DNA from: Flavobacterium chungbukense | Lineage (GTDB): Bacteria > Bacteroidota > Bacteroidia > Flavobacteriales > Flavobacteriaceae | DNA: 64,000 nucleotides | Assembly (NCBI RefSeq): GCF_020805785.1 | Contig: NZ_JAJGZV010000003.1 | Location: 1 to 64,000, forward strand | Reading direction: 5' to 3' | In this document: positions 43,667 through 51,254 of the stretch, piece after piece | Layout: each line of letters opens with the position of its first letter | Numbering within the stretch: the stretch's first letter is position 1 | Made by a program: the position numbers and the translations under genes | Notes under the pieces: model-generated | The model's input: the letters and a program-made list of their open reading frames with translations, nothing else | What the model was told of the DNA's origin: nothing | Database searches by the model: none

Positions 43667-44896
43667 TTATTGGAATTTACTCTTAACAAACCATCTGTCG
43701 TTGAAAGAGAAGCTTAAACTAAAATTCACATAGTTCTCTTGCACTAAATTAGAAGAAACAGTACCGCGTTTACCGAATTCAATTCCAAAATTCACATTTG
43801 AAAAAGATCCAGGAATTGGAATCCCAGCTCCTAAAGTCATTCCGATATCTTTAATAGATTCGTTATTAACTATAAGACCAATTTTTTCATATTTTATACC
43901 AGCTCTATAAGTAATTCTGCTCATATAACTAGTAAACGAGTTATAATTAGGAAGATAATAACCTCCAAGTGCATACTTAGAATAACTTTCATACTTCACA
44001 CTTTCAGATGCGTTGTAGATATTTTCTAAGTCTCCTTTATCTTGGAAAGCCATATTTGCTCCAATAAGCCATTTTCTTGCCTCACCAACTCCTAAACCAA
44101 TACTCAATTTACTCGGGATTTTTAATGTTTTCGGAACTACTGGATAAACAAAAGGATCAGGATCTCCTTGTACAGAAATTACCCTTCTATTATCAGAATT
44201 TAAATCGCCTCCAAATTTGTAACTTAAACTAGAAAACAGGCTCATTTTCTTGTATATTTTTTTCTGATACATCGTTCCGATGCTAAAATTTACTCCAGAC
44301 AATTCTGCTGTATTTACTTCTGCAGTACTATTATCAACACCTGTAATACCTTCTACAGTTGTTGTTGTAATTTTTCCAAAGTTATATTGTGCATCAGCCC
44401 CAATGTTCCAGTTACGCGTAATTTTGTACGCTAAACCAAAATAAACTTTATTTACGCCACCTTTTCCATCAAGTTGTGAGCTGATTGCTCCTTCTGTTGC
44501 CGAATTATCATTCAAAATTTTATATCCAACCGACGATACTGGTATCAAACCAAAAGAAGCTCCAAATTTCCCCATCGGAATTCCTAGAGCTAGATAATCA
44601 AAAGTAGTTCGTTGTGCTTTTTCAGACTGAGTACTTGTTTTTAAATTAGAAGTAGCAAAAGTTCCTCCAACCGTAAAAGTAGTTTGCAATAAACTAGCAT
44701 AACTTGCAGGATTTTCTATATTTAAGTGAATCGAATCTTGCTCGACCGCAACACCTGCCATAGATCTGTTTTCAAGAGTTCCCTTGAATCTTACATCACC
44801 AATTCCGAAAAAAGAATATGGCGAAGCAGTACCTTGTTGAGCGAATGAAACGAACGATATAAGCAAACAAGCGCTTATTATTACTTTTTTAATCAT
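43667..44896 (-). CDS. Putative outer membrane beta-barrel protein
   Basis: The protein has 409 residues and a signal peptide (about 1-19, ending SFAQQG). It has the alternating pattern of a beta-barrel: GTASPYSFFGIGDVRFKGT and GVAVEQDSIHLNIENPASY near the N-terminus, repeated Gly/aromatic strands, and a C-terminus of NFSLSFSFNDRWFVKSKFQ. The N-terminal region resembles the FadL/PorV-like barrel proteins of Bacteroidota. Transported ligand unknown. It overlaps coaX by 8 bases, so the genes are coupled. Confidence 0.75.
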   Translation of the reverse strand: MIKKVIISACLLISFVSFAQQGTASPYSFFGIGDVRFKGTLENRSMAGVAVEQDSIHLNIENPASYASLLQTTFTVGGTFATSNLKTSTQSEKAQRTTFDYLALGIPMGKFGASFGLIPVSSVGYKILNDNSATEGAISSQLDGKGGVNKVYFGLAYKITRNWNIGADAQYNFGKITTTTVEGITGVDNSTAEVNTAELSGVNFSIGTMYQKKIYKKMSLFSSLSYKFGGDLNSDNRRVISVQGDPDPFVYPVVPKTLKIPSKLSIGLGVGEARKWLIGANMAFQDKGDLENIYNASESVKYESYSKYALGGYYLPNYNSFTSYMSRITYRAGIKYEKIGLIVNNESIKDIGMTLGAGIPIPGSFSNVNFGIEFGKRGTVSSNLVQENYVNFSLSFSFNDRWFVKSKFQ

Positions 44897-45623
44897 TGTC
44901 GATTTTATATTGATATGTTTGGTTCAAACTTTCTAGAAGGAAATTTGAATTGGCAAATATGGTATTTTTTAATCGTTTAGCCAAAAATTCTGCATCGCCT
45001 CCCGTTAAAATTATGATAAAATTTGAAAACTCCTTGCGATATTCATCGATAAAACCGTCAATCTCATAGACGAAACCATTGACAACACCAGAATGGATCG
45101 CCTGTGGTGTTGAGTTCCCGACATAATTATCGGGTGCTTCTAAAGTCAATAAAGGCAGTCTTGCCGTGAAATTATGGAGAGATTCATATCGCAAACGAAG
45201 ACCTGGAGAGATTGCTCCTCCTAAATAATTGTCGTTTTCGTCGATAAAATCGTAGGTTATACAAGTTCCAGCATCTATAACAAGCCTGTTTTGTTTTGGA
45301 AATTGCAAGGTTGCTCCTCCTGCCAAAATCATTCGGTCGATTCCTAAAGTTTTAGGAGTTGCATATTTATTCTGAAATGGAAATACGTCTTCGTGTGTAA
45401 AAAAGTGGACTTTCAGCCGATTTTCGAAAGTCAAAAAAGATTGTTTTTCTATACTTCCTACAGATGCTACGACCAAATCAGAGCAATTTGGAAACTTTTT
45501 TAAAATTTTTTCGATTTTTTTTTCGAGCTCGTTTTTGTCAAAAATAAAATTTTCAAGCGCATTATTCCCCTCAAATACAGCTGCTTTAATTCTGGTGTTT
45601 CCGATATCAACTGTTAAAATCAT
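44889..45623 (-). CDS. coaX: Type III pantothenate kinase
   Basis: This 244-residue enzyme phosphorylates pantothenate, the first step of coenzyme A synthesis. Its ASKHA fold shows VDIGNTRIKAAVFE (phosphate 1 loop), LGIDRMILAGGA, VIDAGTCITYDFID (phosphate 2, catalytic Asp), GGAISPGLRLRYESL and GGDAEFLAKRL (adenosine loop). Length is normal. It leads the minus-strand block of envelope genes and faces the tRNA-Phe gene in a divergent arrangement. Confidence 0.96.
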   Translation of the reverse strand: MILTVDIGNTRIKAAVFEGNNALENFIFDKNELEKKIEKILKKFPNCSDLVVASVGSIEKQSFLTFENRLKVHFFTHEDVFPFQNKYATPKTLGIDRMILAGGATLQFPKQNRLVIDAGTCITYDFIDENDNYLGGAISPGLRLRYESLHNFTARLPLLTLEAPDNYVGNSTPQAIHSGVVNGFVYEIDGFIDEYRKEFSNFIIILTGGDAEFLAKRLKNTIFANSNFLLESLNQTYQYKIDND

Positions 45624-45675
45624 ATTTACTTTTTTGCTTTTGCGAAGATACGAATAGATTTTTTCTAAAAAATGT

Positions 45676-45706
45676 TTTGCTCAAACCAAAAATGATTATA
45701 TATTTG
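45676..45706 (+). promoter_or_regulatory. Promoter of tRNA-Phe
   Basis: TTTG (45676-45679) and TATATTTG (45699-45706) are 19 bases apart, a perfect match to the Bacteroidota promoter. The tRNA begins 21 bases later. Confidence 0.8.
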
Positions 45707-45726
45707 CACCCGCAACAAACAAGCAC

Positions 45727-45799
45727 GGTACCTTAGCTCAGATGGTAGAGCAATGGACTGAAAATCCATGTGTCCCTGGTTCGATCCCTGGAGGTACCA
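45727..45799 (+). tRNA. tRNA-Phe (anticodon GAA)
   Basis: A 73-base cloverleaf folds fully. The acceptor stem is GGTACCT/AGGTACC with discriminator A at 45799; the D stem is GCTC/GAGC; the anticodon stem is ATGGA/TCCAT with loop CTGAAAA (anticodon GAA); the variable loop is GTGTC. The T stem is CCTGG/CCTGG around TTCGATC, which leaves a U-U mismatch in its middle. CCA is not encoded. A terminator follows at once, and the 3' end (from 45768) is copied at 46137. Confidence 0.95.
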
Positions 45800-45800
45800 C

Positions 45801-45837
45801 AAAACCCGAATAGAAATATTCGGGTTTTTTGTTTTTT
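45801..45837 (+). terminator. Terminator of tRNA-Phe
   Basis: AAAACCCGAATA (45801-45812) pairs with TATTCGGGTTTT (45817-45828) around GAAA, followed by more T. The same hairpin recurs at 46181-46217. Confidence 0.92.
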
Positions 45838-45849
45838 AACATTTTTAAA

Positions 45850-46137
45850 ATGCATTACTTATATATTCTTTATTCAAATTCTTCTCAAAAATTCTATATT
45901 GGAGAAACTAAAAATATCCATGAAAGAATTTTTAAACATCAAAACCATTTTTATTCAAATTCTTTTACCAAAATTGCTGATGACTGGGAAGTCGTTCTCA
46001 CTTTTAGTTGCAACACCAAAGATGATGCACTATATCTGGAAAATTTTATAAAAAGAATGAAAAGCAAAATCTTTAATAACAAAGTAATAGCGAACCCATC
46101 TATTTTAGAAGATATTTTATCTAAAAGAAAGTTGTAA
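45850..46137 (+). CDS. GIY-YIG nuclease family protein
   Basis: This 95-residue ORF is a single GIY-YIG domain: YLYILYSNSSQKFYIGET (YIL and YIG halves at about 3-18), then NIHERIFKHQ with the conserved Arg, and YLENFIKRMKSKI with the metal-binding Glu near 68. Such small stand-alone domains (UPF0213/YhbQ-like) are compact endonucleases. The ATG at 45850 is chosen; a longer reading would start at a TTG inside the tRNA terminator. The stop TAA touches the beginning of the duplicated tRNA tail. No ribosome site is obvious. It probably belongs to a mobile cassette at the tRNA 3' end. Confidence 0.82.
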   Translation: MHYLYILYSNSSQKFYIGETKNIHERIFKHQNHFYSNSFTKIADDWEVVLTFSCNTKDDALYLENFIKRMKSKIFNNKVIANPSILEDILSKRKL

Positions 46138-46151
46138 TGTGTCTCTGGTTC

Positions 46152-46167
46152 TCCCGAAGCCTCGGGA
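46152..46167. repeat. TCCCGA palindrome, second copy
   Basis: TCCCGA-AGCC-TCGGGA forms a six-base stem and is the exact reverse complement of 37734-37749. It sits inside the duplicated tRNA tail. Confidence 0.75.
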
Positions 46168-46180
46168 CTGGAGGTACCAC

Positions 46181-46217
46181 AAAACCCGAATAGAAATATT
46201 CGGGTTTTTTGTTTTTT
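46181..46217 (+). terminator. Second copy of the tRNA-Phe terminator
   Basis: The hairpin AAAACCCGAATA/TATTCGGGTTTT with T run is identical to 45801-45837. It would end a GIY-YIG transcript. Confidence 0.85.
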
Positions 46218-46231
46218 ATAGCTTTCTAATT

Positions 46232-46333
46232 TTTAACCGCAAAGTGCACTAAGATCTACGCAAAGGTTCACAAAGTTTTTAAATTAAACTTTGCGAACCT
46301 TTGCGTTTTTTTCTTTGTTCTCTTAAGGTTAAA
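46232..46333. repeat. 102-base hairpin repeat of the CGCAAAG type
   Basis: Ends TTTAACC (46232-46238) and GGTTAAA (46327-46333) are inverted. The inner arms 46258-46278 and 46286-46306 are 21 bases with one mismatch, around TTAAATT. The element resembles the one at 19950-20116. With the tRNA-tail copy it fills most of the 319-base stretch between the GIY-YIG ORF and the next gene; the rest (46334-46456) is AT-rich with no gene seen. Confidence 0.75.
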
Positions 46334-46456
46334 CTAAAAAGTCAAGAAATAAATAGTTTTTGTTAAAAAAGTATTAACTGAATAAAAAAATATCTTCTAT
46401 ATTCGTAAAACTATAATTTTAACTTTCATTTATTAATAAGATCTCAAAGCAGTTTT

Positions 46457-47950
46457 ATGAGCGAAACTTCGACTAAAGGCATTTGGAAAGTAATTTCAGC
46501 CTCTTCTATGGGCACCATGATTGAATGGTACGACTTTTATATTTTTGGCAGCCTTGCTGTTGTTATTTCAACCAAATTCTTTCCAAGCGACAATCCGACT
46601 GCTGCATTCTTATCTACTTTAGCCACTTTTGCTGCTGGATTTGTAGTTCGTCCTTTTGGAGCTTTATTTTTTGGAAGGCTTGGCGATATTATTGGCCGTA
46701 AATATACTTTTATGGCTACCTTATTATTAATGGGCGGTTCTACTTTTTTAATTGGCTGTATTCCGAGTTATGAAACTATAGGTTTTCTAGCTCCTTTACT
46801 AGTTTTAATTTTGAGATTATTACAAGGACTTGCTTTAGGAGGCGAATATGGCGGAGCAGCCACTTATGTTGCTGAACATGCTCCAGCAGGTGAAAAAGGA
46901 TATTGGACTTCTTGGATTCAGACTACTGCCACTGTTGGTTTATTTATTTCTTTAATGGTCATTCTGGCAACCAAAAATATGCTTTCTGCAGAAGATTTTG
47001 ATTTATGGGGATGGCGTGTTCCTTTCTGGGTTTCTGTTGTAATGGTCGGCGTGTCTTATCTCATTCGTAAAAACATGGACGAGTCTCCAGTTTTTGCAAA
47101 AGCTAAAAAAGAAGGAACAACAAGTGCTAACCCTTTAAAAGAGAGTTTCGGAAACAGATATAATTTAAAGTTTGTTTTATTAGCTCTATTTGGAGCCACA
47201 ATGGGACAAGGCGTTGTTTGGTACACTGGACAATTTTATGCAATGAGTTTCATGAAAACAGTAATGAATGTTGATTCTTCGCAAGTCGATGAATTACTGG
47301 GAATTGCTCTTTTAATTGGAACGCCATTTTTTATTTTTTTCGGATGGCTGAGCGATAAAATTGGGCGTAAATATATTATGATGTTCGGAATGTTAATCGC
47401 TATATTATCGTACAGACCGATTTATAAGGCAATGTACGAAACAACAAATATTAGCAGGAAAACCGAAATTGCAGCATCTCAAAAACAAACTACTGAAAAC
47501 AAAGATAATGGGAGCTCAATTGTAACTATCGAAAAAAAATATACAGATGGCACATCTGCGTTTGAAAAAAAATCGTACATGAATAAAAAAGAAGTGCAAA
47601 GCAGCATTTCTGTAACAATAAATTCAAGTGATAAATGGACTTTAATTTTCTTAGTTTTTATTCAAGTACTCTTTGTAACTATGGTATATGGTCCAATTGC
47701 CGCGTTTTTAGTCGAAATGTTTCCAACTAAAATTAGATATACTTCGATGTCGCTTCCATATCATGTTGGAAACGGAATTTTTGGCGGATTGCTTCCTGCA
47801 ATTTCCACCTATTTTGTAACTCATGCCAAAGCAAACGGAAAAACTGATTTTTATCTTGACGGATTATGGTATCCTATAGTAATTGCAGGAATCTGTTTTG
47901 TAATCGGAATGATATATATTGACAACAAAAACAAAATTAATCACCTTTAA
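46457..47950 (+). CDS. MFS transporter of the metabolite:H+ symporter (ProP-like) family
   Basis: This 497-residue protein has the pattern of MHS family symporters: GTMIEWYDFYIFGSLA, the loop motif GRLGDIIGRKYTF, LRLLQGLALGGEYGGAATYVAE and, in the second half, FGWLSDKIGRKYIM. A hydrophilic insert of about 55 residues (about 330-390, rich in Lys, Ser and Thr) lies in the second half between TM segments, where most members have only a short loop. The family carries proline, betaine, alpha-ketoglutarate or citrate. The substrate is unknown. A small membrane gene follows 11 bases downstream. Confidence 0.9.
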   Translation: MSETSTKGIWKVISASSMGTMIEWYDFYIFGSLAVVISTKFFPSDNPTAAFLSTLATFAAGFVVRPFGALFFGRLGDIIGRKYTFMATLLLMGGSTFLIGCIPSYETIGFLAPLLVLILRLLQGLALGGEYGGAATYVAEHAPAGEKGYWTSWIQTTATVGLFISLMVILATKNMLSAEDFDLWGWRVPFWVSVVMVGVSYLIRKNMDESPVFAKAKKEGTTSANPLKESFGNRYNLKFVLLALFGATMGQGVVWYTGQFYAMSFMKTVMNVDSSQVDELLGIALLIGTPFFIFFGWLSDKIGRKYIMMFGMLIAILSYRPIYKAMYETTNISRKTEIAASQKQTTENKDNGSSIVTIEKKYTDGTSAFEKKSYMNKKEVQSSISVTINSSDKWTLIFLVFIQVLFVTMVYGPIAAFLVEMFPTKIRYTSMSLPYHVGNGIFGGLLPAISTYFVTHAKANGKTDFYLDGLWYPIVIAGICFVIGMIYIDNKNKINHL

Positions 47951-47961
47951 AATTTAAAAAA

Positions 47962-48189
47962 ATGAATGGGATCAAACAAGTTTTAGGGGCTTTATGGATT
48001 GCTTTAGCAGCGGCAGCTGCTTATTTCTGTGTGTTTGAATTTGGTTTGCCAAAACTTCTTTCAGATCAGCAAGATGATTTAGTATTTGGAGCCATTATCC
48101 TTTTTATACTAACTCCGCTAATCACTATGGGATTGGGAACATTTGGGTATTATTCTCTAATTGGAGAATACAGCGATAAAAAGAAATAA
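47962..48189 (+). CDS. Small membrane protein, MFS-associated
   Basis: The 75-residue protein has two hydrophobic segments (about 5-24 and 43-63). A short loop with FGLPKLLSDQQDD separates them and the tail is charged (YSDKKK). It follows the symporter by 11 bases and shares its strand, so co-transcription is likely. Small two-TM partners occur next to MHS transporters in Bacteroidota; a stabilising or regulatory part is inferred only from that. Confidence 0.72.
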   Translation: MNGIKQVLGALWIALAAAAAYFCVFEFGLPKLLSDQQDDLVFGAIILFILTPLITMGLGTFGYYSLIGEYSDKKK

Positions 48190-48226
48190 ACAAAAAAAAA
48201 TACCCCAAACCTAAAAACCAAAAAAA

Positions 48227-48253
48227 GGCTGTCCGTTTCCAGACAGCCCTTTT
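48227..48253. terminator. Bidirectional terminator between symporter and amylase genes
   Basis: GGCTGTC (48227-48233) pairs with GACAGCC (48242-48248). A T run lies on both sides (CTTTTT on the plus strand, a longer one on the minus strand). It separates convergent genes. Confidence 0.85.
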
Positions 48254-48292
48254 TCATTACTAACCTAACCTAATTTTTAACCTATTTCTAGT

Positions 48293-51169
48293 TTATCTTT
48301 TAATAAACTTCATTACCTGAGTTTTATTATTTTCATCAGAAGCTTTTACGATGTATATTCCTGTTTGTAATTCGCTTACGCTAAATTGAAAATCAGCATC
48401 TCCATTAGAAACAAAGCTTTTAACTAATTGTCCAGAAACAGAATAAATTTGAACTTTTGTAAAAGCTGTATTTAATGTAAAATAATCTGCAACCGGATTT
48501 GGATATAAATTAACGGAACTTCCTTTTTCAAATTCGCCTATAGCAAGATTTGCGGTTTTATTTCCAAATATTCTATATTCTCCTGGAGGCAGATTTATAG
48601 GAGCATTTAAATCTGTAACGTTTATAGTTGTATTATCCATTAAATTATACCAAGTTCCTGAATATGGAAAACCTGTTGCTATATTTTGTGCTGAAGTATC
48701 AAAATTGGCAAGAATTACGACATCTTTTAATTGCGTGGAAGTTAAAGACGCGTTTGTTATTTTAATATTTACATTTAAAGAATTCGCATTTGTCATTGTA
48801 GCAGTTCCTAAAAACACAGGTTCTGCAGTTTTTAGCGTAATCATTTTTACCCAATCGTTGTAAATCTTATTACGATTTGAATTTCCCAGCCAATTATTTA
48901 CCCATTGCGGTTGCGGTTTAGTATCTAACTTACAATCTCCACCTATTGCATCTGAATCTGTATTGACTGTATTGTCATTACAGGTAAAAATCGAACTTTC
49001 CCATCCTAATTCGCCAAAATGCCAGATCATTTTTGGTCCCGGAACCAATAAAGAAACTGCGCCAATTGCCGACATTCTAGATAAGGCTGTATTTAATGTT
49101 TTTACATTATAAGTACCATTTACAGCTCCGTATTGTACATTTTTATACATCAAACGTTCTTCGTCATGACTTTCAGCGTATCCCACTAATCTATTTGCTA
49201 CGAAACCGCGGCTTGCACTTGTCATTCTCGAAATATTACTTTCATCAGCATATCCCATAGACAATTGATTATATTGATTGGTCATTTTACCCCACATCAT
49301 AATTCCTTTGCTTGGAGTTTCTGTAATTTTATAATCTGCCCATTGCTTTTCTTCGGCATCAGAACCTAAGTGTTCAAAAATGGTATAATGTGTTGGGTCT
49401 AAACTCCATGAATAATCTGCATATTTTTTCAGAATATCGACTCTGTCCTGCTGATAGGAATCTGTACATGAATTATCAGACGCTGTACAATTTTGTGTAA
49501 ATCCTTTAGTCAAATCCCAGCGAAAACCGTCAATTTTATATTCCCGAATCCATTGTTTAACAACACGTTCTACATAATATTGTGTTTTTGCGGACTGATG
49601 ATTAAAATCTTCTCCTACATTATAACTGTGTTTTGCAACTGTATTAAAATAGGGATTTTCGGCCGTTGGCGATCCAAAACCATCACCATCAGGATCGTTC
49701 ATCCACATTCTTACCATCGGATTTCTTCCAAAAGCATGGTTTAAAGCCACATCCAAAATAACTGCTATTCCATTTTGATGGCATAAATCGATAAACTCTT
49801 TTAGCTTATCTGAAGTTCCGTAGAATTTATCTAAAGCCATATGAAATGAGGTATTATAACCCCAGCTTTCATTGCCTTCAAATTCCATAACAGGCATTAA
49901 TTCGATCGCATTAATTTTAAGGTTTTTAAAATAATCAATTCTATCAATCAAACTTTGATAACTTTTAGACGCATCAAAATCACGAACCAAAACTTCATAA
50001 ACTACCAATTTTTCTTTTTCAGGTTTAGTAAAATTAGTTACCTGCCAATTGTATGGTGTTTCTCCTGTTTTTAAAACCGTAACTTCAAAATTTTGTCCAG
50101 TTGGATAAGCTGGCATATTTGGATATTTTAAACTAGGAATTCCACTATCATCATAAGGCGATAAAACCAAAGTAGAATAAGGATCTGCTGTTTTTACCAT
50201 TGAAGGCGAATTTGCCAATGGTGTTGTATCTACCACCCAATATTGATATGTATTATTTACACCTGAAACTAATCCTGTAAGTTCTAACCAAAATTTACCT
50301 GAAGTTGGATCTTTTTTCATGGCATAAGCCGATGTTGGCTGCCAATTGTTGAAACTTCCTGCAACGTAAACAAAATCTTTTAGCGGAGCATCTAAAACCA
50401 AAGTTGCTTTTGTAGCGTCTGCCGTATTATAATTAATTCCATCTATTAAACCAGCCGGCATAGCTTGAGAAACGGTATTCGGATTTACCACAACTGAAAA
50501 CTTCTTCACAATTGAAGTAGTTCCCTGTGTAATTGTCAGTTCATAACTTTGATTTCCAGTGATATTGGTATGATTGTAAGCATAACTTGAAGTACTTGCA
50601 TTGGTATTGATTATGGTTCCATTTGCTTTTAAAGTATAACTCGCCACTCCGTTTGTATTTGTCGCAGTGATATTTAAACTAGCACCCGAGGCAATAATTG
50701 AAGTACTATTTTCTGCTGGCGAAGTTAAAGAAGCTTGAAAAGAACCTACTTCGACAACAATATCTTGTGATTTTTTATCGCCAGTTCCATCTTTAGTTTT
50801 AACAAGAAAACCAATTCCTCCTATTCCATTTCTATTAAAATAAACAGAAGGCGTAATAGTTTTGGTATATGTATCTGTTCCTGCATTATACGTAAATCTC
50901 GCTGCCTCGTTTGATGCAGTCCAAGATCCGTTTGAAGGACTATCTGCCTGATTGGTATCGTTTACATCATAAGACCATGACCAAAGATATAAAGCATGAG
51001 TTGTGCTAATTCCCCATGAAGTTTCATTAACACTACTACCATTTATTGTAATCATTATTGGTGTAGTGTCTTCAAATGTTGCCGGATTTATGGAGTACGT
51101 GACAGTCTGCACTTGGGCAGAAGCAATCAACGACAACAATAAAAATGTTAATAGTAAAATTCTTTTCAT
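48293..51169 (-). CDS. Secreted GH13 alpha-amylase family enzyme with T9SS sorting domain
   Basis: This is a 958-residue extracellular glycosidase. Signal peptide (1-18); two or three beta-sandwich modules (to about 375), one of which, around VAGSFNNWQPTSAYAM, resembles a CBM48/E-set; then the GH13 barrel. Regions I-IV are visible: DVALNHAFG (near 473), GFRWDLTKGF with the nucleophile Asp (near 551), IFEHLG with the acid-base Glu (near 599) and AESHDEERL (near 668). The last about 80 residues (NLYPNPVADYFTL, then GIYIVKASDENNKTQVMKFI) are a type A T9SS sorting domain, so the enzyme is secreted or surface-bound. It follows susE, separated by a hairpin. Confidence 0.94.
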   Translation of the reverse strand: MKRILLLTFLLLSLIASAQVQTVTYSINPATFEDTTPIMITINGSSVNETSWGISTTHALYLWSWSYDVNDTNQADSPSNGSWTASNEAARFTYNAGTDTYTKTITPSVYFNRNGIGGIGFLVKTKDGTGDKKSQDIVVEVGSFQASLTSPAENSTSIIASGASLNITATNTNGVASYTLKANGTIINTNASTSSYAYNHTNITGNQSYELTITQGTTSIVKKFSVVVNPNTVSQAMPAGLIDGINYNTADATKATLVLDAPLKDFVYVAGSFNNWQPTSAYAMKKDPTSGKFWLELTGLVSGVNNTYQYWVVDTTPLANSPSMVKTADPYSTLVLSPYDDSGIPSLKYPNMPAYPTGQNFEVTVLKTGETPYNWQVTNFTKPEKEKLVVYEVLVRDFDASKSYQSLIDRIDYFKNLKINAIELMPVMEFEGNESWGYNTSFHMALDKFYGTSDKLKEFIDLCHQNGIAVILDVALNHAFGRNPMVRMWMNDPDGDGFGSPTAENPYFNTVAKHSYNVGEDFNHQSAKTQYYVERVVKQWIREYKIDGFRWDLTKGFTQNCTASDNSCTDSYQQDRVDILKKYADYSWSLDPTHYTIFEHLGSDAEEKQWADYKITETPSKGIMMWGKMTNQYNQLSMGYADESNISRMTSASRGFVANRLVGYAESHDEERLMYKNVQYGAVNGTYNVKTLNTALSRMSAIGAVSLLVPGPKMIWHFGELGWESSIFTCNDNTVNTDSDAIGGDCKLDTKPQPQWVNNWLGNSNRNKIYNDWVKMITLKTAEPVFLGTATMTNANSLNVNIKITNASLTSTQLKDVVILANFDTSAQNIATGFPYSGTWYNLMDNTTINVTDLNAPINLPPGEYRIFGNKTANLAIGEFEKGSSVNLYPNPVADYFTLNTAFTKVQIYSVSGQLVKSFVSNGDADFQFSVSELQTGIYIVKASDENNKTQVMKFIKR

Positions 51170-51204
51170 AATAATAGTGGTTAGCTAAATAGTTAGATTG
51201 ATTA

Positions 51205-51234
51205 AAAAAGGGCTATCACGAGATAGCCCTTTTT
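51205..51234 (-). terminator. Hairpin between susE and the amylase gene
   Basis: A perfect 13-base inverted repeat (51205-51217 and 51222-51234, loop ACGA) with a T run on the minus strand. It follows susE and lies 36 bases before the amylase ATG, so it may limit read-through into the amylase gene. Confidence 0.85.
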
Positions 51235-51254
51235 CAGTTATTAACTGAAGTTTT

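Larger units (their letters stand above)
46137..46218 (+). repeat. Duplicate of tRNA-Phe 3' tail and terminator
   Basis: Bases 46168-46218 are identical to 45788-45838 (51 bases: end of T arm, acceptor strand and the terminator hairpin). Bases 46137-46151 match 45768-45782 in 14 of 15 positions. Between these parts GATCC of the tRNA is replaced by the palindrome TCCCGAAGCCTCGGGA (46152-46167). The copy cannot form a tRNA, as no 5' half is present. It flanks the GIY-YIG ORF and marks the far end of the inserted unit of about 380 bases. Confidence 0.92.

Noticed and set aside
45770..46051. Plus-strand ORF of 93 residues beginning within tRNA-Phe
   Set aside because: It begins inside the tRNA, runs through the terminator and overlaps the GIY-YIG frame, which alone has a recognisable domain.
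46137..46218. Second tRNA gene
   Set aside because: Only the 3' tail is present. There is no acceptor 5' strand, D arm or anticodon arm, and the T arm is interrupted.
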